The notes below the pieces were generated by a model that saw nothing but the letters and a program-made list of their open reading frames with translations, ran no database searches and was not told the DNA's origin. Shown piece after piece: positions 37,796-47,332 of a stretch of 64,000 bases of DNA. Source of the stretch: DASUAS01 sp963841415 (GTDB lineage Bacteria > Actinomycetota > Acidimicrobiia > IMCC26256 > DASPTH01); contig CAWJCN010000004.1 in assembly GCA_963841415.1 (NCBI GenBank), positions 641,061-705,060 of the forward strand. The letters run 5' to 3'. Each line of letters opens with the position of its first letter. The stretch's first letter is position 1. The position numbers and the translations under genes were made by a program.

Positions 37796-38079
37796 CGGGC
37801 ACGCTCCAGCACTTCCACGACACGCCAGTGCTTCAGCTTCGAGAGCGGGCGCGTCTCGGCCACCCGCACGCGGTCGCCTTCGTTGGCGTCGTTGGCCTCG
37901 TCGTGCGCGTAGAGGTGGCTGGTCTTCTGCAGGGTCTTCCCGTAGCGGCGGTGCCGCACGCGGTCGACCACGGCCACGACGACCGTCTTGTCCATCTTGA
38001 CGGAGATCACGATCCCCTCCCGCACCTTGCGGTGGGTGGTCCGTGCGTCCTCGTCCTTGCTGGTGGTCTCGTCGGCCAT
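37792..38079 (-). CDS. rpsQ: Ribosomal protein S17
   Basis: A 95-residue OB-fold protein. The core VREGIVISVKMDKTVVVAVV, RHRRYGKTLQKTSHLYAHDE and RPLSKLKHWRVVEVLERA is typical; an N-terminal acidic extension (MADETTSKDEDARTTHR) is longer than in E. coli. It lies 3 bp after rpmC. Confidence 0.97.
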   Translation of the reverse strand: MADETTSKDEDARTTHRKVREGIVISVKMDKTVVVAVVDRVRHRRYGKTLQKTSHLYAHDEANDANEGDRVRVAETRPLSKLKHWRVVEVLERAR

Positions 38080-38082
38080 GGC

Positions 38083-38310
38083 CTACTCCTGCGCTTCCAG
38101 CTGCTCGGCGGCGGTGATCTCGCGCTCGCGCAGCAGCGTCTCGATGCGAGCGACCTCGCGTCGCACCTGGGGGATGCGGGCGACGTTGTCGAGCTGGCCG
38201 GTGGCGTTCTGGAAGCGGAGGTTGAACAGCTCCTCCTTCGCCTCCCCCAGCCGGTGCTCGAGCTCGGTGTCGTTCAGTTCACGCAGCTCTGCTGCTGCTC
38301 TCGTTGCCAT
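38083..38310 (-). CDS. rpmC: Ribosomal protein L29
   Basis: A 75-residue helical-hairpin protein at the tunnel exit: LRELNDTELEHRLGEAKEEL, FNLRFQNATGQLDNVARIPQ and VRREVARIETLLRERE. It lies 3 bp after rplP. Confidence 0.97.
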   Translation of the reverse strand: MATRAAAELRELNDTELEHRLGEAKEELFNLRFQNATGQLDNVARIPQVRREVARIETLLREREITAAEQLEAQE

Positions 38311-38313
38311 CGC

Positions 38314-38724
38314 TCAGCCCTCGTCCTGGCGGACCACGAAGCGGGTCTTGATCGGGAGCTTGTGCATCGCGAGCCGCATGGCCTCGCGTGCGGTGGGCTC
38401 GGGCACGCCCGAGAGCTCGAACATCACGCGACCGGGCTTGACCACCGCGACCCAGTGCTCGGGGTTGCCCTTGCCCGAACCCATGCGGGTCTCGGCCGGC
38501 TTCTGCGTGACCGGCTTGTCGGGGAAGATGTTGATCCACACCTTCCCGCCACGCTTGATGTAGCGAGTCATCGCGATACGGGCGGCTTCGATCTGGCGGT
38601 TGGTGATCCAACCGGGCTCGAGGGCCTGGATCCCGTAGTCGCCGAACGTCACGCGCGTGCCACCCTTCGAGATGCCGGTCATCCGGCCTCGATGGGTCTT
38701 GCGGTGACGAACCTTGCGGGGCAT
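38314..38724 (-). CDS. rplP: Ribosomal protein L16
   Basis: About 136 residues: MPRKVRHRKTHRGRMTGISK, GWITNRQIEAARIAMTRYIK, GGKVWINIFPDKPVTQKP and ETRMGSGKGNPEHWVAVVKP. An ATG six bases earlier (38730) would add Met-Leu. It lies 11 bp after rpsC. Confidence 0.97.
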   Translation of the reverse strand: MPRKVRHRKTHRGRMTGISKGGTRVTFGDYGIQALEPGWITNRQIEAARIAMTRYIKRGGKVWINIFPDKPVTQKPAETRMGSGKGNPEHWVAVVKPGRVMFELSGVPEPTAREAMRLAMHKLPIKTRFVVRQDEG

Positions 38725-38735
38725 CAACATCTGCT

Positions 38736-39661
<926 letters not shown>

Positions 39662-39662
<1 letters not shown>

Positions 39663-40315
39663 TACTTCTCCGAATCCTTCGCCTCACCGTCGGACTCGTC
39701 CTCGTCGGACTCCTCCTCGGCCGGCTCCTCGTCGGCGGACGCCTCAGGCGTCTCGTCGACCTCGGTCTCCTCTTCGACGTCCTCGACCTCGTCGCCGTCG
39801 ACCTCGTCGATCTCGACCTCGTCGACGAGCTCCTCGTCGTGGTCGTGGTCGTGCTCCGCCTCGCGAGCGGCCTCGCGCTCGGCCTTGCGCTGGCTGGCGG
39901 CCACCCGACGGCGACGGCTGGCGCGCTGGGCCTGGGTGTCGGCCGCTTCGCGCTGACGCCGCTCGTCGAGCTCGTCGTCCTCGTAGCGCGCGACCACCAC
40001 GGTGATGTGGCTGGTGCGCTTGCGGATGCGCGTCCCGCGACCCCGCGCCCGGGGCCGCCAGCGCTTCATGGTGGGACCCTCGTCGGCGAAGGCACGCGCG
40101 ACGAAGAGCTCCTCCTCGGGGAGGTTGTCGTTGTGCTCGGCGTTGGCGACGGCCGAGTCGAGCAGCTTCATCACCGTCTCCGCCGGACCGCGCTCGCAGA
40201 ACCGCAGCGTCTCGCGCGCGTCGGCGACGTCCTTGCCCACGATGAGGCGCAGGACCTGACGGACCTTGGTGGGAGAGGTGCGGTGGTGGCGCAGGCGCGC
40301 CATCGTCTCGGGCAT
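39662..40315 (-). CDS. rplV: Ribosomal protein L22 with a long acidic tail
   Basis: A 217-residue protein; residues 1-110 are a complete L22 (RHHRTSPTKVRQVLRLIVGK, AVANAEHNDNLPEEELFVAR, RWRPRARGRGTRIRKRTSHI). Residues 111-153 form a Arg/Ala/Gln-rich, basic-to-mixed helix, and about 154-217 are almost wholly Asp, Glu, Val and Ser (HDHDHDEELVDEVEIDEVDG). Normal bacterial L22 ends near residue 110-130. The gene shares one base with both rpsS and rpsC. Confidence 0.95.
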
Positions 40316-40593
40316 CAGCGACGACTCGATCGTTCCTGTCCGGCGTGGTACCGGAACGTGCGGGTGGGTGCGAACTCACCGAGCTTGTGACCGACCATCG
40401 CCTCGGTGACGTACACCGGTACGTGCTTGCGGCCGTCGTGCACCGCGAGCGTGTGACCGACCATGTCGGGGGTGATGGTGGAACGGCGCGACCACGTCTT
40501 GATCACCTTGCGGTCGCCCGACGCGTTCATGGCGTCGACCTTCTTCTGCAGGTGGTCGTCGACGAAGGGGCCCTTCTTCAGGCTGCGCGGCAT
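40315..40593 (-). CDS. rpsS: Ribosomal protein S19
   Basis: A 92-residue head protein: PRSLKKGPFVDDHLQKKVDA, KVIKTWSRRSTITPDMVGHT and HVPVYVTEAMVGHKLGEFAP. It lies 3 bp after rplB. Confidence 0.98.
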   Translation of the reverse strand: MPRSLKKGPFVDDHLQKKVDAMNASGDRKVIKTWSRRSTITPDMVGHTLAVHDGRKHVPVYVTEAMVGHKLGEFAPTRTFRYHAGQERSSRR

Positions 40594-40596
40594 CGG

Positions 40597-41433
40597 TTAC
40601 CTCCGGGCCCCGCGGCCACGACGGCGGCGGATGATGAGTTCGTCGGACTTCTTCCCCTTCTTGCGGGTGCGCCCCTCGGGCTTGCCCCACGGCGACACCG
40701 GGTGGCGCCCACCGGAGCTCTTGCCCTCACCACCACCGAGCGGGTGGTCGACGGGGTTCATGGCGACGCCACGCACGTGCGGGCGCTTGCCCTTCCAGCG
40801 GTTGCGACCGGCCTTGCCGATCTTGACCAGCCCGGCCTCGCTGTTGCCGACCGAGCCCACGGTGCCGCGGCAGTCGATGGGGACGCGACGCATCTCGGTG
40901 GACGGGAGCCGCAGCGTGGCGAACTGCCCCTCCTTGGCGACGAGCTGGATGGCGGCACCGGCGCCGCGGCCGAGCTTGCCGCCCGCGCCGGGCTTCAGCT
41001 CGACGTTGTGCACGGTGGTGCCGACCGGGATGTAGCGCAGCGGCAGCGCGTTGCCGGGCCGGATCTCCGAGCCCTGGCCGCTCTGCAGCAGGTCGCCCAC
41101 GTCGAGACCCTGCGGAGCGATGATGTAGCGCTTCTCGCCGTCGAGGTAGTGCAGCAGCGCGATGCGCGCGTTGCGGTTGGGGTCGTATTCGATCGACGCG
41201 ACCTTGGCCGGCACGCCGTCCTTCTCGCGCCGGAAGTCGACCACGCGGTACTTCTGCTTGTGACCACCGCCGCGGTGACGCGACGTCATGCGACCGTACG
41301 AGTTGCGCCCACCGGTGCGCGGCTTGGGCTTGGTGAGCGACTTCTCCGGCTTGTCGCGGGTGATCTCCGAGAAGTCGGAGACGGTCTGGAACCGGCGACC
41401 GGGGCTGGTGGGCTTGCGCTTGCGGACCGGCAT
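40597..41433 (-). CDS. rplB: Ribosomal protein L2
   Basis: A 278-residue peptidyl-transferase-centre protein. It has GRMTSRHRGGGHKQKYRVVD, RNARIALLHYLDGEKRYIIA, IPVGTTVHNVELKPGAGGKL and the essential VAMNPVDHPLGGGEGKSSGG His loop. The start is ATG 41433 (MPVRKRKPTSPGRRF). It lies 2 bp after rplW. Confidence 0.98.
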   Translation of the reverse strand: MPVRKRKPTSPGRRFQTVSDFSEITRDKPEKSLTKPKPRTGGRNSYGRMTSRHRGGGHKQKYRVVDFRREKDGVPAKVASIEYDPNRNARIALLHYLDGEKRYIIAPQGLDVGDLLQSGQGSEIRPGNALPLRYIPVGTTVHNVELKPGAGGKLGRGAGAAIQLVAKEGQFATLRLPSTEMRRVPIDCRGTVGSVGNSEAGLVKIGKAGRNRWKGKRPHVRGVAMNPVDHPLGGGEGKSSGGRHPVSPWGKPEGRTRKKGKKSDELIIRRRRGRGARR

Positions 41434-41435
41434 CG

Positions 41436-41732
41436 TCAGCCCCCGAAGATCTCGATCGCGTCGCCCTCGGCGAGGGAGACGATGGCCCGCTTGGAGTCGG
41501 GACGCGAGCCGTAGCCGCCGGTGCGGCGGTTGCGCTTGCGCTTGCCCTTGCGGTTGACCGTGTTCACGTTGGTGACCTTGACGTCGAAGATCGTCTCGAT
41601 GGCGTGACGGATCTCGATCTTGTTGGCGTCGCCGGCGACCACGAAGGTGTAGACGTTCCCGTCGAGCGCGGCGTACGACTTCTCCGACACCACTGGCTTG
41701 ATGATGATGTCGCGGGGGCTCTTGTTGGTCAT
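41436..41732 (-). CDS. rplW: Ribosomal protein L23
   Basis: A 98-residue tunnel-exit protein that docks trigger factor and SRP: SPRDIIIKPVVSEKSYAALD, YTFVVAGDANKIEIRHAIET and VNTVNRKGKRKRNRRTGGYG. It overlaps rplD by 4 bp. Confidence 0.97.
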   Translation of the reverse strand: MTNKSPRDIIIKPVVSEKSYAALDGNVYTFVVAGDANKIEIRHAIETIFDVKVTNVNTVNRKGKRKRNRRTGGYGSRPDSKRAIVSLAEGDAIEIFGG

Positions 41733-42409
41733 TGCTCGCCCGTTCTCTCTTCGACGGCCGCTTCCTTGTCACGGAATCGGACCACCGCCGCTTCGAGCGT
41801 GGCCTTGGTGAAGACGAGCCAGTCGTTGACCAGCACGTCGTAGGTGTTGAGCTCGTCGGGGATGACGATCTGCACCCGCTCGCCGAGGTTGCGGAACGAC
41901 TTCCACACTGCGTGCTCGTCGCGCCCGAGCACGAGGAGCACTCGCGCGTCGCGCTCGCCGGGCGAACGCAGGCCGACGGCGGCGAGCAATTCGATCGCGT
42001 CCTTCGTGCGGGGCTCGGTGATGCCCCACTCGTCGAGGACCAGCACCTTGTTCTCGGCCGCGCGGTCGGACAGCGCCGAACGCAGCGCGAGCTTGATCAT
42101 CTTCTTCGGGGTGCGCTGGCGGTAGTCGCGCGGCTTCGGGCCGTGCGCCACACCGCCGCCGCGCCAGTGGGGCGCGCGGATCGAACCCTGGCGGGCGCGG
42201 CCGGTGCCCTTCTGCCGCCACGGCTTGGCGCCACCGCCGGCAACCTCGGCCCGGGTCTTGGTGCTGTGCGTCCCCGAGCGGGCAGCCGCGAGCTGCGCGG
42301 TCACCACCTGATGCATGACCGCGGTGTTCGGCTCGATGCCGAAGAGCTCGTCGGGCACGTCGACGGTCCCGGCACCGCTGCCGGTCGCGGTCTTGACGTC
42401 GAGCTTCAT
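41729..42409 (-). CDS. rplD: Ribosomal protein L4
   Basis: A 226-residue tunnel protein: HQVVTAQLAAARSGTHSTKT, the loop GAKPWRQKGTGRARQGSIRA, and VLVLDEWGITEPRTKDAIEL. In E. coli L4 also represses the S10 operon. It overlaps rplC and rplW by 4 bp each. Confidence 0.97.
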   Translation of the reverse strand: MKLDVKTATGSGAGTVDVPDELFGIEPNTAVMHQVVTAQLAAARSGTHSTKTRAEVAGGGAKPWRQKGTGRARQGSIRAPHWRGGGVAHGPKPRDYRQRTPKKMIKLALRSALSDRAAENKVLVLDEWGITEPRTKDAIELLAAVGLRSPGERDARVLLVLGRDEHAVWKSFRNLGERVQIVIPDELNTYDVLVNDWLVFTKATLEAAVVRFRDKEAAVEERTGEQ

Positions 42410-43083
42410 TCACCGCCCCCTGCGCTGGCCCCGGTGGACTGCGCCACCGGGCGCTTGGCCGCGTTCCTCACGAACACGAGGCCACCGTTGGGACCGGGGA
42501 CGGCCCCTTTGACCAGGAGGATGCCGCGCTCGGCGTCGCCCTCGACCACCTCGAGGTTCTGGGTGGTGATGCGGCCGTTGCCGTACTGCCCGGCCATCTT
42601 CATGCCCTTGAACACCCGGGCCGGCGTGGCGCACGCGCCGACCGAACCGGGCGAGCGGTGCTTCTTGTGGTTGCCGTGCGAGGCACCCTGGCCCTTGAAG
42701 TTGTGGCGTTGCATGGCGCCGGAGAAGCCCTTGCCCTTGCTGACGCCGGTGACGTCGACCCGCTCACCGGCGCCGAACACGTCGGCCCCGATCACCTGGC
42801 CGACCTCGAAGCCGCTCAGGTCGTCGACCCGCAGCTCGGCGAGGTGACGCAACGCCCCCGCTTCGGCCTTCTTGAGGTGACCGAGCTCGGGCTTGGAGAG
42901 GCGCTGGGGCTTGGTGTCACCGAACGCGAGCTGGACGGCCGAGTAGCCGTCGCGCTCGGGCGTCTTCAGCTGGACGACGCGGCACGGCCCGGCTTCGATC
43001 ACCGTCACCGGGACGACGCGGTGCTCGTCGTCCCAGATCTGGGTCATACCGAGCTTGCGCCCGAGAATCCCTTTGGCAGACAT
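42406..43083 (-). CDS. rplC: Ribosomal protein L3
   Basis: A 225-residue protein: MSAKGILGRKLGMTQIWDDE, VIEAGPCRVVQLKTPERDGY, the SKGKGFSGAMQRHNFKGQGA loop and SIGACATPARVFKG-like SVGACATPARVFKGMKMAGQ. It is first in this half of the S10 cluster because rpsJ lies 5.6 kb upstream. A stem-loop and a candidate promoter precede it. Confidence 0.97.
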   Translation of the reverse strand: MSAKGILGRKLGMTQIWDDEHRVVPVTVIEAGPCRVVQLKTPERDGYSAVQLAFGDTKPQRLSKPELGHLKKAEAGALRHLAELRVDDLSGFEVGQVIGADVFGAGERVDVTGVSKGKGFSGAMQRHNFKGQGASHGNHKKHRSPGSVGACATPARVFKGMKMAGQYGNGRITTQNLEVVEGDAERGILLVKGAVPGPNGGLVFVRNAAKRPVAQSTGASAGGGE

Positions 43084-43115
43084 GCTGGGTCCTGGTGTCT
43101 TTCGGCTTCACGCGA

Positions 43116-43150
43116 ACGCTCCGCCCGGAGGAGGTTCCCCGGCGGAGCGT
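43116..43150 (-). promoter_or_regulatory. 10-bp stem-loop in the rplC leader
   Basis: ACGCTCCGCC (43116-43125) and GGCGGAGCGT (43141-43150) form a perfect 10-bp stem around a 15-nt loop. In the minus-strand transcript the loop includes CCTCCTCC, complementary to a ribosome-binding site. It lies 33-67 nt upstream of the rplC ATG. It may regulate the cluster (in E. coli L4 acts on such a leader). There is no T-run after it, so it is not a standard terminator. Confidence 0.75.
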
Positions 43151-43277
43151 CGATCGGTTGTGCTGCGTGGTTCTGGGCGAGGCCAGCCTGCGCAGACGTC
43201 GGTTGGCGAACAAGGACGAACAGAAGCGCCAGCGGGCGAGAGATGGCCGGTGACCGGGCCGATTGGCGAGCCCGGAA

Positions 43278-43307
43278 AGACTACAGGCTGCGACCTCCGC
43301 CCGCCAA
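43278..43307 (-). promoter_or_regulatory. Candidate promoter of the rplC-led S10 cluster
   Basis: On the minus strand TTGGCG (43307-43302) and TAGTCT (43283-43278) are 18 bp apart. The element lies about 195 bp upstream of rplC and 30 bp from the divergent hydrolase start, which would let the split half of the S10 cluster be transcribed independently of rpsJ. The match is by eye. Confidence 0.4.
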
Positions 43308-43336
43308 TGCGGGCCCGGGGGCGGTACGGTCCCGTG

Positions 43337-44242
43337 ATGCGGATCCGGGGGGCGGTCCTGCTGGGGGTGACGGTCGCGGCCACGCTGGTGCCCGCGGCGG
43401 CCCGCGCCGCGCCGAAACCCGCGTTCACCAGCTGGAAGGAGACGCTCGTCGACTCCTCCCGGCCCACCCCCTCCGGGGCGTCGACCCCCGCCGCGCCCGA
43501 CCGCACCCTGGTCACGACCGTGTACCGGCCCTCCGGCCACGGCCCGTTCCCGCTCATCGTGTTCTCGCACGGCCTGGGCGGCCATCCCGACAAGTTCACG
43601 CAGCTGTTCAGCGCGTGGGCCCGCGCCGGCTACATCGTGGCGGCCCCCGCGTTCCCGCTGACCAACTCGAGCGTCGTCGGGAACAGCCGGAACGCGGGCG
43701 ACGTGACGAACCAGCCCGCCGACGTGCGGTTCGTGCTGAACCAGGTGCTCCGCCAGAGCCGCCGGGCCGGCACCCGCCTGTCGGGCGCGGTCGACGCCCG
43801 CCACATCGGCGCGGCCGGGTTGTCACTCGGCGGGATGACCACCTACGGCGTGGTGTTCGACGACTGCTGCCGGGAGCGGCGTTTCCAAGCGGCGATGGTG
43901 CTCGACGGCATCGCCGTCCATCTCGGCGACGACACCGAACAGCTGCGGCTCGACGGCCACGTGCCCTTGTTGATCGCGCACTCGGACACCGACCCCGCAC
44001 TTCCATACACGAGCGCGCGCACGACCTTCGAGGAGGCCGAGTCGCCGGTGTGGCTCGTGACCCTCCATGGGGCCTCACACGCGACCCAGTGGGAGAACGA
44101 TCCGACGCCCTATGACGCGATCGGCGAACGGCTCACGATCGACTTCTGGGATGCGACGTTGCGCGGTCGCAAGGCGGCGTGGGCCCGACTGCAGCGCGAC
44201 GCGACCGTCGCCGGGCTGAGCGCGATCGAGTCGCGCCCCTGA
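43337..44242 (+). CDS. Secreted alpha/beta hydrolase (dienelactone/PAF-acetylhydrolase-like)
   Basis: A 301-residue protein from ATG 43337 (GTG 43334 is next to it). A signal peptide (IRGAVLLGVTVAATLVPAAARA) precedes the mature domain. Motifs are FPLIVFSHGLGGHPDKFTQL (oxyanion region), the nucleophile elbow GAAGLSLGGMTTYGV, LIAHSDTDPALPY with the acid, and HGASHATQWEND with the His. The fold resembles chlorophyllase/PAF-acetylhydrolase-like esterases. It heads the plus-strand block inserted between rpsJ and rplC, divergent from rplC. Substrate is unknown. Confidence 0.87.
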   Translation: MRIRGAVLLGVTVAATLVPAAARAAPKPAFTSWKETLVDSSRPTPSGASTPAAPDRTLVTTVYRPSGHGPFPLIVFSHGLGGHPDKFTQLFSAWARAGYIVAAPAFPLTNSSVVGNSRNAGDVTNQPADVRFVLNQVLRQSRRAGTRLSGAVDARHIGAAGLSLGGMTTYGVVFDDCCRERRFQAAMVLDGIAVHLGDDTEQLRLDGHVPLLIAHSDTDPALPYTSARTTFEEAESPVWLVTLHGASHATQWENDPTPYDAIGERLTIDFWDATLRGRKAAWARLQRDATVAGLSAIESRP

Positions 44243-44288
44243 CGTCACCCGGACCGGGTGATGACAGCGTCCCGCCGACCGTCGTAGG

Positions 44289-45158
44289 TTGGCGCTCTTG
44301 TCCGGCTCCTACGTCATTCCGCCCCCTGGCTGGTCGCGCTCTCATGCCACCGGGCTCGGACCGTTCGTCACCCGGGAGCGCTTCGTCGCGCCCGACGGGA
44401 CGCTCGTCGACTGGAGCTCCCGCGAGCACCGCAAGCAGCGGGGGCCGCTCGACGTCGGACGCGGCTCGACCTGGTGGGCCCCCACGGCGGTCGGTTGGTG
44501 GATCGGCGTGCTGTTCGCCATCGGGTCGCTGTGCTTCGCGATCGGCGCGCTGCCCGGGTACGTGACCTGGGTCGGGACCGACGCTGACGCGATCACCTTC
44601 TTCGTGGGATCGATCTTCTTCACCACCGCCGCGTACCTCCAGTATCTGCAAACGCTCAACGCGCCCCACGCGCTGCGCCCCGGCACCGACGAACGGCTCC
44701 GCTTCTGGACCTGGGAACCGGTGCGCATCGACTGGTCGGCGAGCGCGGTGCAGTTCGTGGGCACGCTCTTCTTCAACGTCACGACCCTGGCGGCCATCGA
44801 CACCAGCCTGAACGCGACGCAGGCGCGCCGGCTCGTCTGGACCCCCGACATGATCGGGTCGATCTGCTTCCTCGTGGCCAGTGGCCTCGCCTGGTTCGAG
44901 GTGAGCCACGGTTGGTGGTCGTGGCGCCCGCGCAGCATCTCGTGGCGCATCGCGGCGCTGAACCTCGCCGGTTCGATCGCCTTCGGCATCTCCGCAGTGG
45001 CGTCCAAGATCGTTCCGACGACCGGCGAACCGCGCAACATCATGCTCGTGAACCTGGGCACCGCCGTCGGCGGCGTCTGCTTCCTCGCGGGCGCCCTGTT
45101 CCTGTTCCCCGAGCGGACGGCGAGCCGTCGGCTCGTCCTGTCCGCTCAATCCGCCTGA
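44289..45158 (+). CDS. Polytopic membrane protein, YrhK-like
   Basis: About 289 residues with a TTG start at 44289 (or 44298). After an 80-residue cytosolic-looking N-terminus, six or seven hydrophobic segments follow: WWIGVLFAIGSLCFAIGALP, AITFFVGSIFFTTAAYLQYL, AVQFVGTLFFNVTTLAAI, MIGSICFLVASGLAWFEV, IAALNLAGSIAFGISAVASK and LGTAVGGVCFLAGALFLFP. The repeated xGSxxF pattern recalls YrhK-domain proteins of unknown function. It lies 46 bp after the hydrolase and 16 bp before glutamate decarboxylase, so co-transcription is likely. Confidence 0.7.
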   Translation: MALLSGSYVIPPPGWSRSHATGLGPFVTRERFVAPDGTLVDWSSREHRKQRGPLDVGRGSTWWAPTAVGWWIGVLFAIGSLCFAIGALPGYVTWVGTDADAITFFVGSIFFTTAAYLQYLQTLNAPHALRPGTDERLRFWTWEPVRIDWSASAVQFVGTLFFNVTTLAAIDTSLNATQARRLVWTPDMIGSICFLVASGLAWFEVSHGWWSWRPRSISWRIAALNLAGSIAFGISAVASKIVPTTGEPRNIMLVNLGTAVGGVCFLAGALFLFPERTASRRLVLSAQSA

Positions 45159-45174
45159 ACCCGGAGGTTCTGTC

Positions 45175-46560
45175 ATGGCGCTCCACACGAAGCTCACCGA
45201 CTACACCGAGATCGAGCTCAATCCGCTCTACAGCCAGAGCGGCGAGAAGGGGCACGCGCCTCGCCACTCGTTGCCCGAGGGCGAGCTCGATCCCGACGTC
45301 GCGTACCAGCTGGTGAAGGACGAGCTCATGCTCGACGGCAACTCGCGGCTCAACCTCGCCACGTTCGTCACCACGTGGATGGAGCCGCAGGCGCAACTCC
45401 TGATGGCGGAGACGTTCGACAAGAACATGATCGACAAGGACGAGTACCCGCGCACGGCCGAGATCGAGCTGCGCTGCGTCAACATGCTCAGCCGGCTGTG
45501 GAACTCGCCCGACTCCGAGGAGGCGACGGGCACCTCGACCACCGGTTCCAGCGAAGCGGCGATGCTCGGCGGCATGGCGCTGAAGTGGCGCTGGCGCGAC
45601 CGGCAGAAGGCGGCGGGGAAGCCGACCGACAAGCCGAACATGGTCATGGGCTCGAACGTCCAGATCTGCTGGGAGAAGTTCTGCCGCTACTGGGACGTCG
45701 AGCCGCGGCTCGCGCCGATGGAGGGCACGCGCTACCACCTCGACGCCGAGGAGGCCGTGAAGCGTTGCGACGAGAACACCATCGGCGTGATCCCGGTGCT
45801 GGGCTCGACGTTCGACGGGAGCTACGAACCGGTCGCCGACATCTGTGCCGGGCTCGACAAGCTCCAGGCCGACACCGGCCTCGACGTGCCCGTGCACGTC
45901 GACGCCGCGTCGGGCGGGTTCATCGCCCCGTTCCTCGACCCTGACCTCTTCTGGGACTTCCGCCTCCCGCGCGTGCAGTCGATCAACACGTCGGGGCACA
46001 AGTACGGGCTCGTGTACCCGGGAGTGGGCTGGGTCATCTGGCGCAACCCCGACGCGCTGCCCGACGACCTCGTGTTCAACGTGAACTACCTCGGTGGCGA
46101 CATGCCGACGTTCGCGCTCAACTTCTCGCGCCCGGGGAACCAGATCGCGGCGCAGTACTACAACTTCCTCCGCCTCGGGTTCGACGGTTACCGCCGGGTG
46201 CAACAGGCGTCGCGCGACGTGGCGCGGTTCCTCGCCGACTCGATCGACGCCATGGATCACTTCGACCTCATCACCGACGGGAGCGAGCTCCCGGTGTTCG
46301 CGTTCACGTTGAAGCCCGGCATCGACAAGTACACCGTGTTCGACCTGTCGGAACGACTGCGCGACCGCGGCTGGTTGGTTCCGGCGTACAGCTTCCCGGA
46401 GAACCGTCAGGACCTCGATGCGCTGCGGATCGTCGTGCGCAACGGGATGTCGCGCGATCTCGCCGATCTCCTCGTCGCCGATCTCGAGCGCCACACCGCG
46501 TACTTCGACAAGCTCACCTCACCCCTGCCTGATGCGGCGGGCAAGAGCTTCGCCCACTGA
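45175..46560 (+). CDS. gadB: Glutamate decarboxylase
   Basis: A 461-residue PLP enzyme converting glutamate to GABA and CO2, a proton-consuming reaction used in acid tolerance or GABA catabolism. Group II motifs are clear: GTSTTGSSEAAMLGGMALKW, VHVDAASGGFIAPF and the PLP lysine at residue 276 in INTSGHKYGLVYPG, the same number as in E. coli GadB. Length is the same as the family. The ATG is preceded by GGAGG. No glutamate/GABA antiporter is adjacent; an SDR gene follows at once and a membrane protein precedes it. Confidence 0.96.
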   Translation: MALHTKLTDYTEIELNPLYSQSGEKGHAPRHSLPEGELDPDVAYQLVKDELMLDGNSRLNLATFVTTWMEPQAQLLMAETFDKNMIDKDEYPRTAEIELRCVNMLSRLWNSPDSEEATGTSTTGSSEAAMLGGMALKWRWRDRQKAAGKPTDKPNMVMGSNVQICWEKFCRYWDVEPRLAPMEGTRYHLDAEEAVKRCDENTIGVIPVLGSTFDGSYEPVADICAGLDKLQADTGLDVPVHVDAASGGFIAPFLDPDLFWDFRLPRVQSINTSGHKYGLVYPGVGWVIWRNPDALPDDLVFNVNYLGGDMPTFALNFSRPGNQIAAQYYNFLRLGFDGYRRVQQASRDVARFLADSIDAMDHFDLITDGSELPVFAFTLKPGIDKYTVFDLSERLRDRGWLVPAYSFPENRQDLDALRIVVRNGMSRDLADLLVADLERHTAYFDKLTSPLPDAAGKSFAH

Positions 46561-46561
46561 C

Positions 46562-47317
46562 ATGGGCCGGCTCGACGGCACGACCGTCATCGTGATCGGC
46601 GGTGCGCAGGGCATCGGGCGCGGCTGCGTGCTCGCGGCGGCGACCGAAGGTGCGCACGTGGTGGTCGGCGACCTCAACGAGATCGGCGCGCGCGAGGTGG
46701 CGGCCGACGCCACCGCCCGAGGCGCCCGCGCGATCGGCATGCTCGCCGACGTGGTCAACCGTGAGCAGGTCGACGCGCTCGTGGCCAGCGCGCTCACCGA
46801 GTTCGGACGCGTCGACGGCCTGGTGAACCTGGCGTACTTCCACGAGGGCCCGGTACCGCTCGCCGAGCTGTCGACCGAGTCGCTGGCCCGCGAGCTCCAC
46901 GTCGACGTGGTCGGCTGCCTGGTCGCGATGCAGGCGGTGTATCCGCACCTCCGCGGGCGCGGTGGCAGCATCGTCAACTTCAGCTCCGGTGCGGGGGTCG
47001 AGGGCCTCGCCGAACGCGCGGCGTACTCCAGCGCCAAGGCGGCGGTGCGCTTGCTCAGCCGCACCGCCGCGCTCGAGTGGGGTCGGGACGGGATCCGGGT
47101 CAACTCGGTGTGCCCGTTCGCGATGTCGGAGAGCCTGACCGAGGCGGTGCGCGCCGGCACCGTCGACCAAGCGCAACTCGACGCCGTGAGCCCCCTCGGA
47201 CGCCCGGGCGACCCCGAACGCGACATCGGCGCGGGTGTCGCCTTCCTGCTGAGCGCCGACGCCCGCTACGTCACCGGCCAGACGATCGCGCTCGACGGCG
47301 GCGGGCTCGCGCTCTGA
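46562..47317 (+). CDS. SDR-family oxidoreductase
   Basis: A 251-residue classical short-chain dehydrogenase. It has the NAD(P)-binding VIGGAQGIGRGCVLAAATEG, the LADVVNREQ segment, the catalytic Ser in IVNFSSGAGVEG, YSSAKAAVRLLSRTAA (Tyr-x3-Lys) and GQTIALDGGGLAL at the end. ATG 46562 follows the gadB stop within two bases, so the two are probably coupled. The acidic residue after the second strand (GDLNEIGAR) suggests NAD. Substrate is unknown; a semialdehyde linked to GABA is a guess from context only. Confidence 0.9.
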   Translation: MGRLDGTTVIVIGGAQGIGRGCVLAAATEGAHVVVGDLNEIGAREVAADATARGARAIGMLADVVNREQVDALVASALTEFGRVDGLVNLAYFHEGPVPLAELSTESLARELHVDVVGCLVAMQAVYPHLRGRGGSIVNFSSGAGVEGLAERAAYSSAKAAVRLLSRTAALEWGRDGIRVNSVCPFAMSESLTEAVRAGTVDQAQLDAVSPLGRPGDPERDIGAGVAFLLSADARYVTGQTIALDGGGLAL

Positions 47318-47332
47318 TCGGCCTGACCCGAG

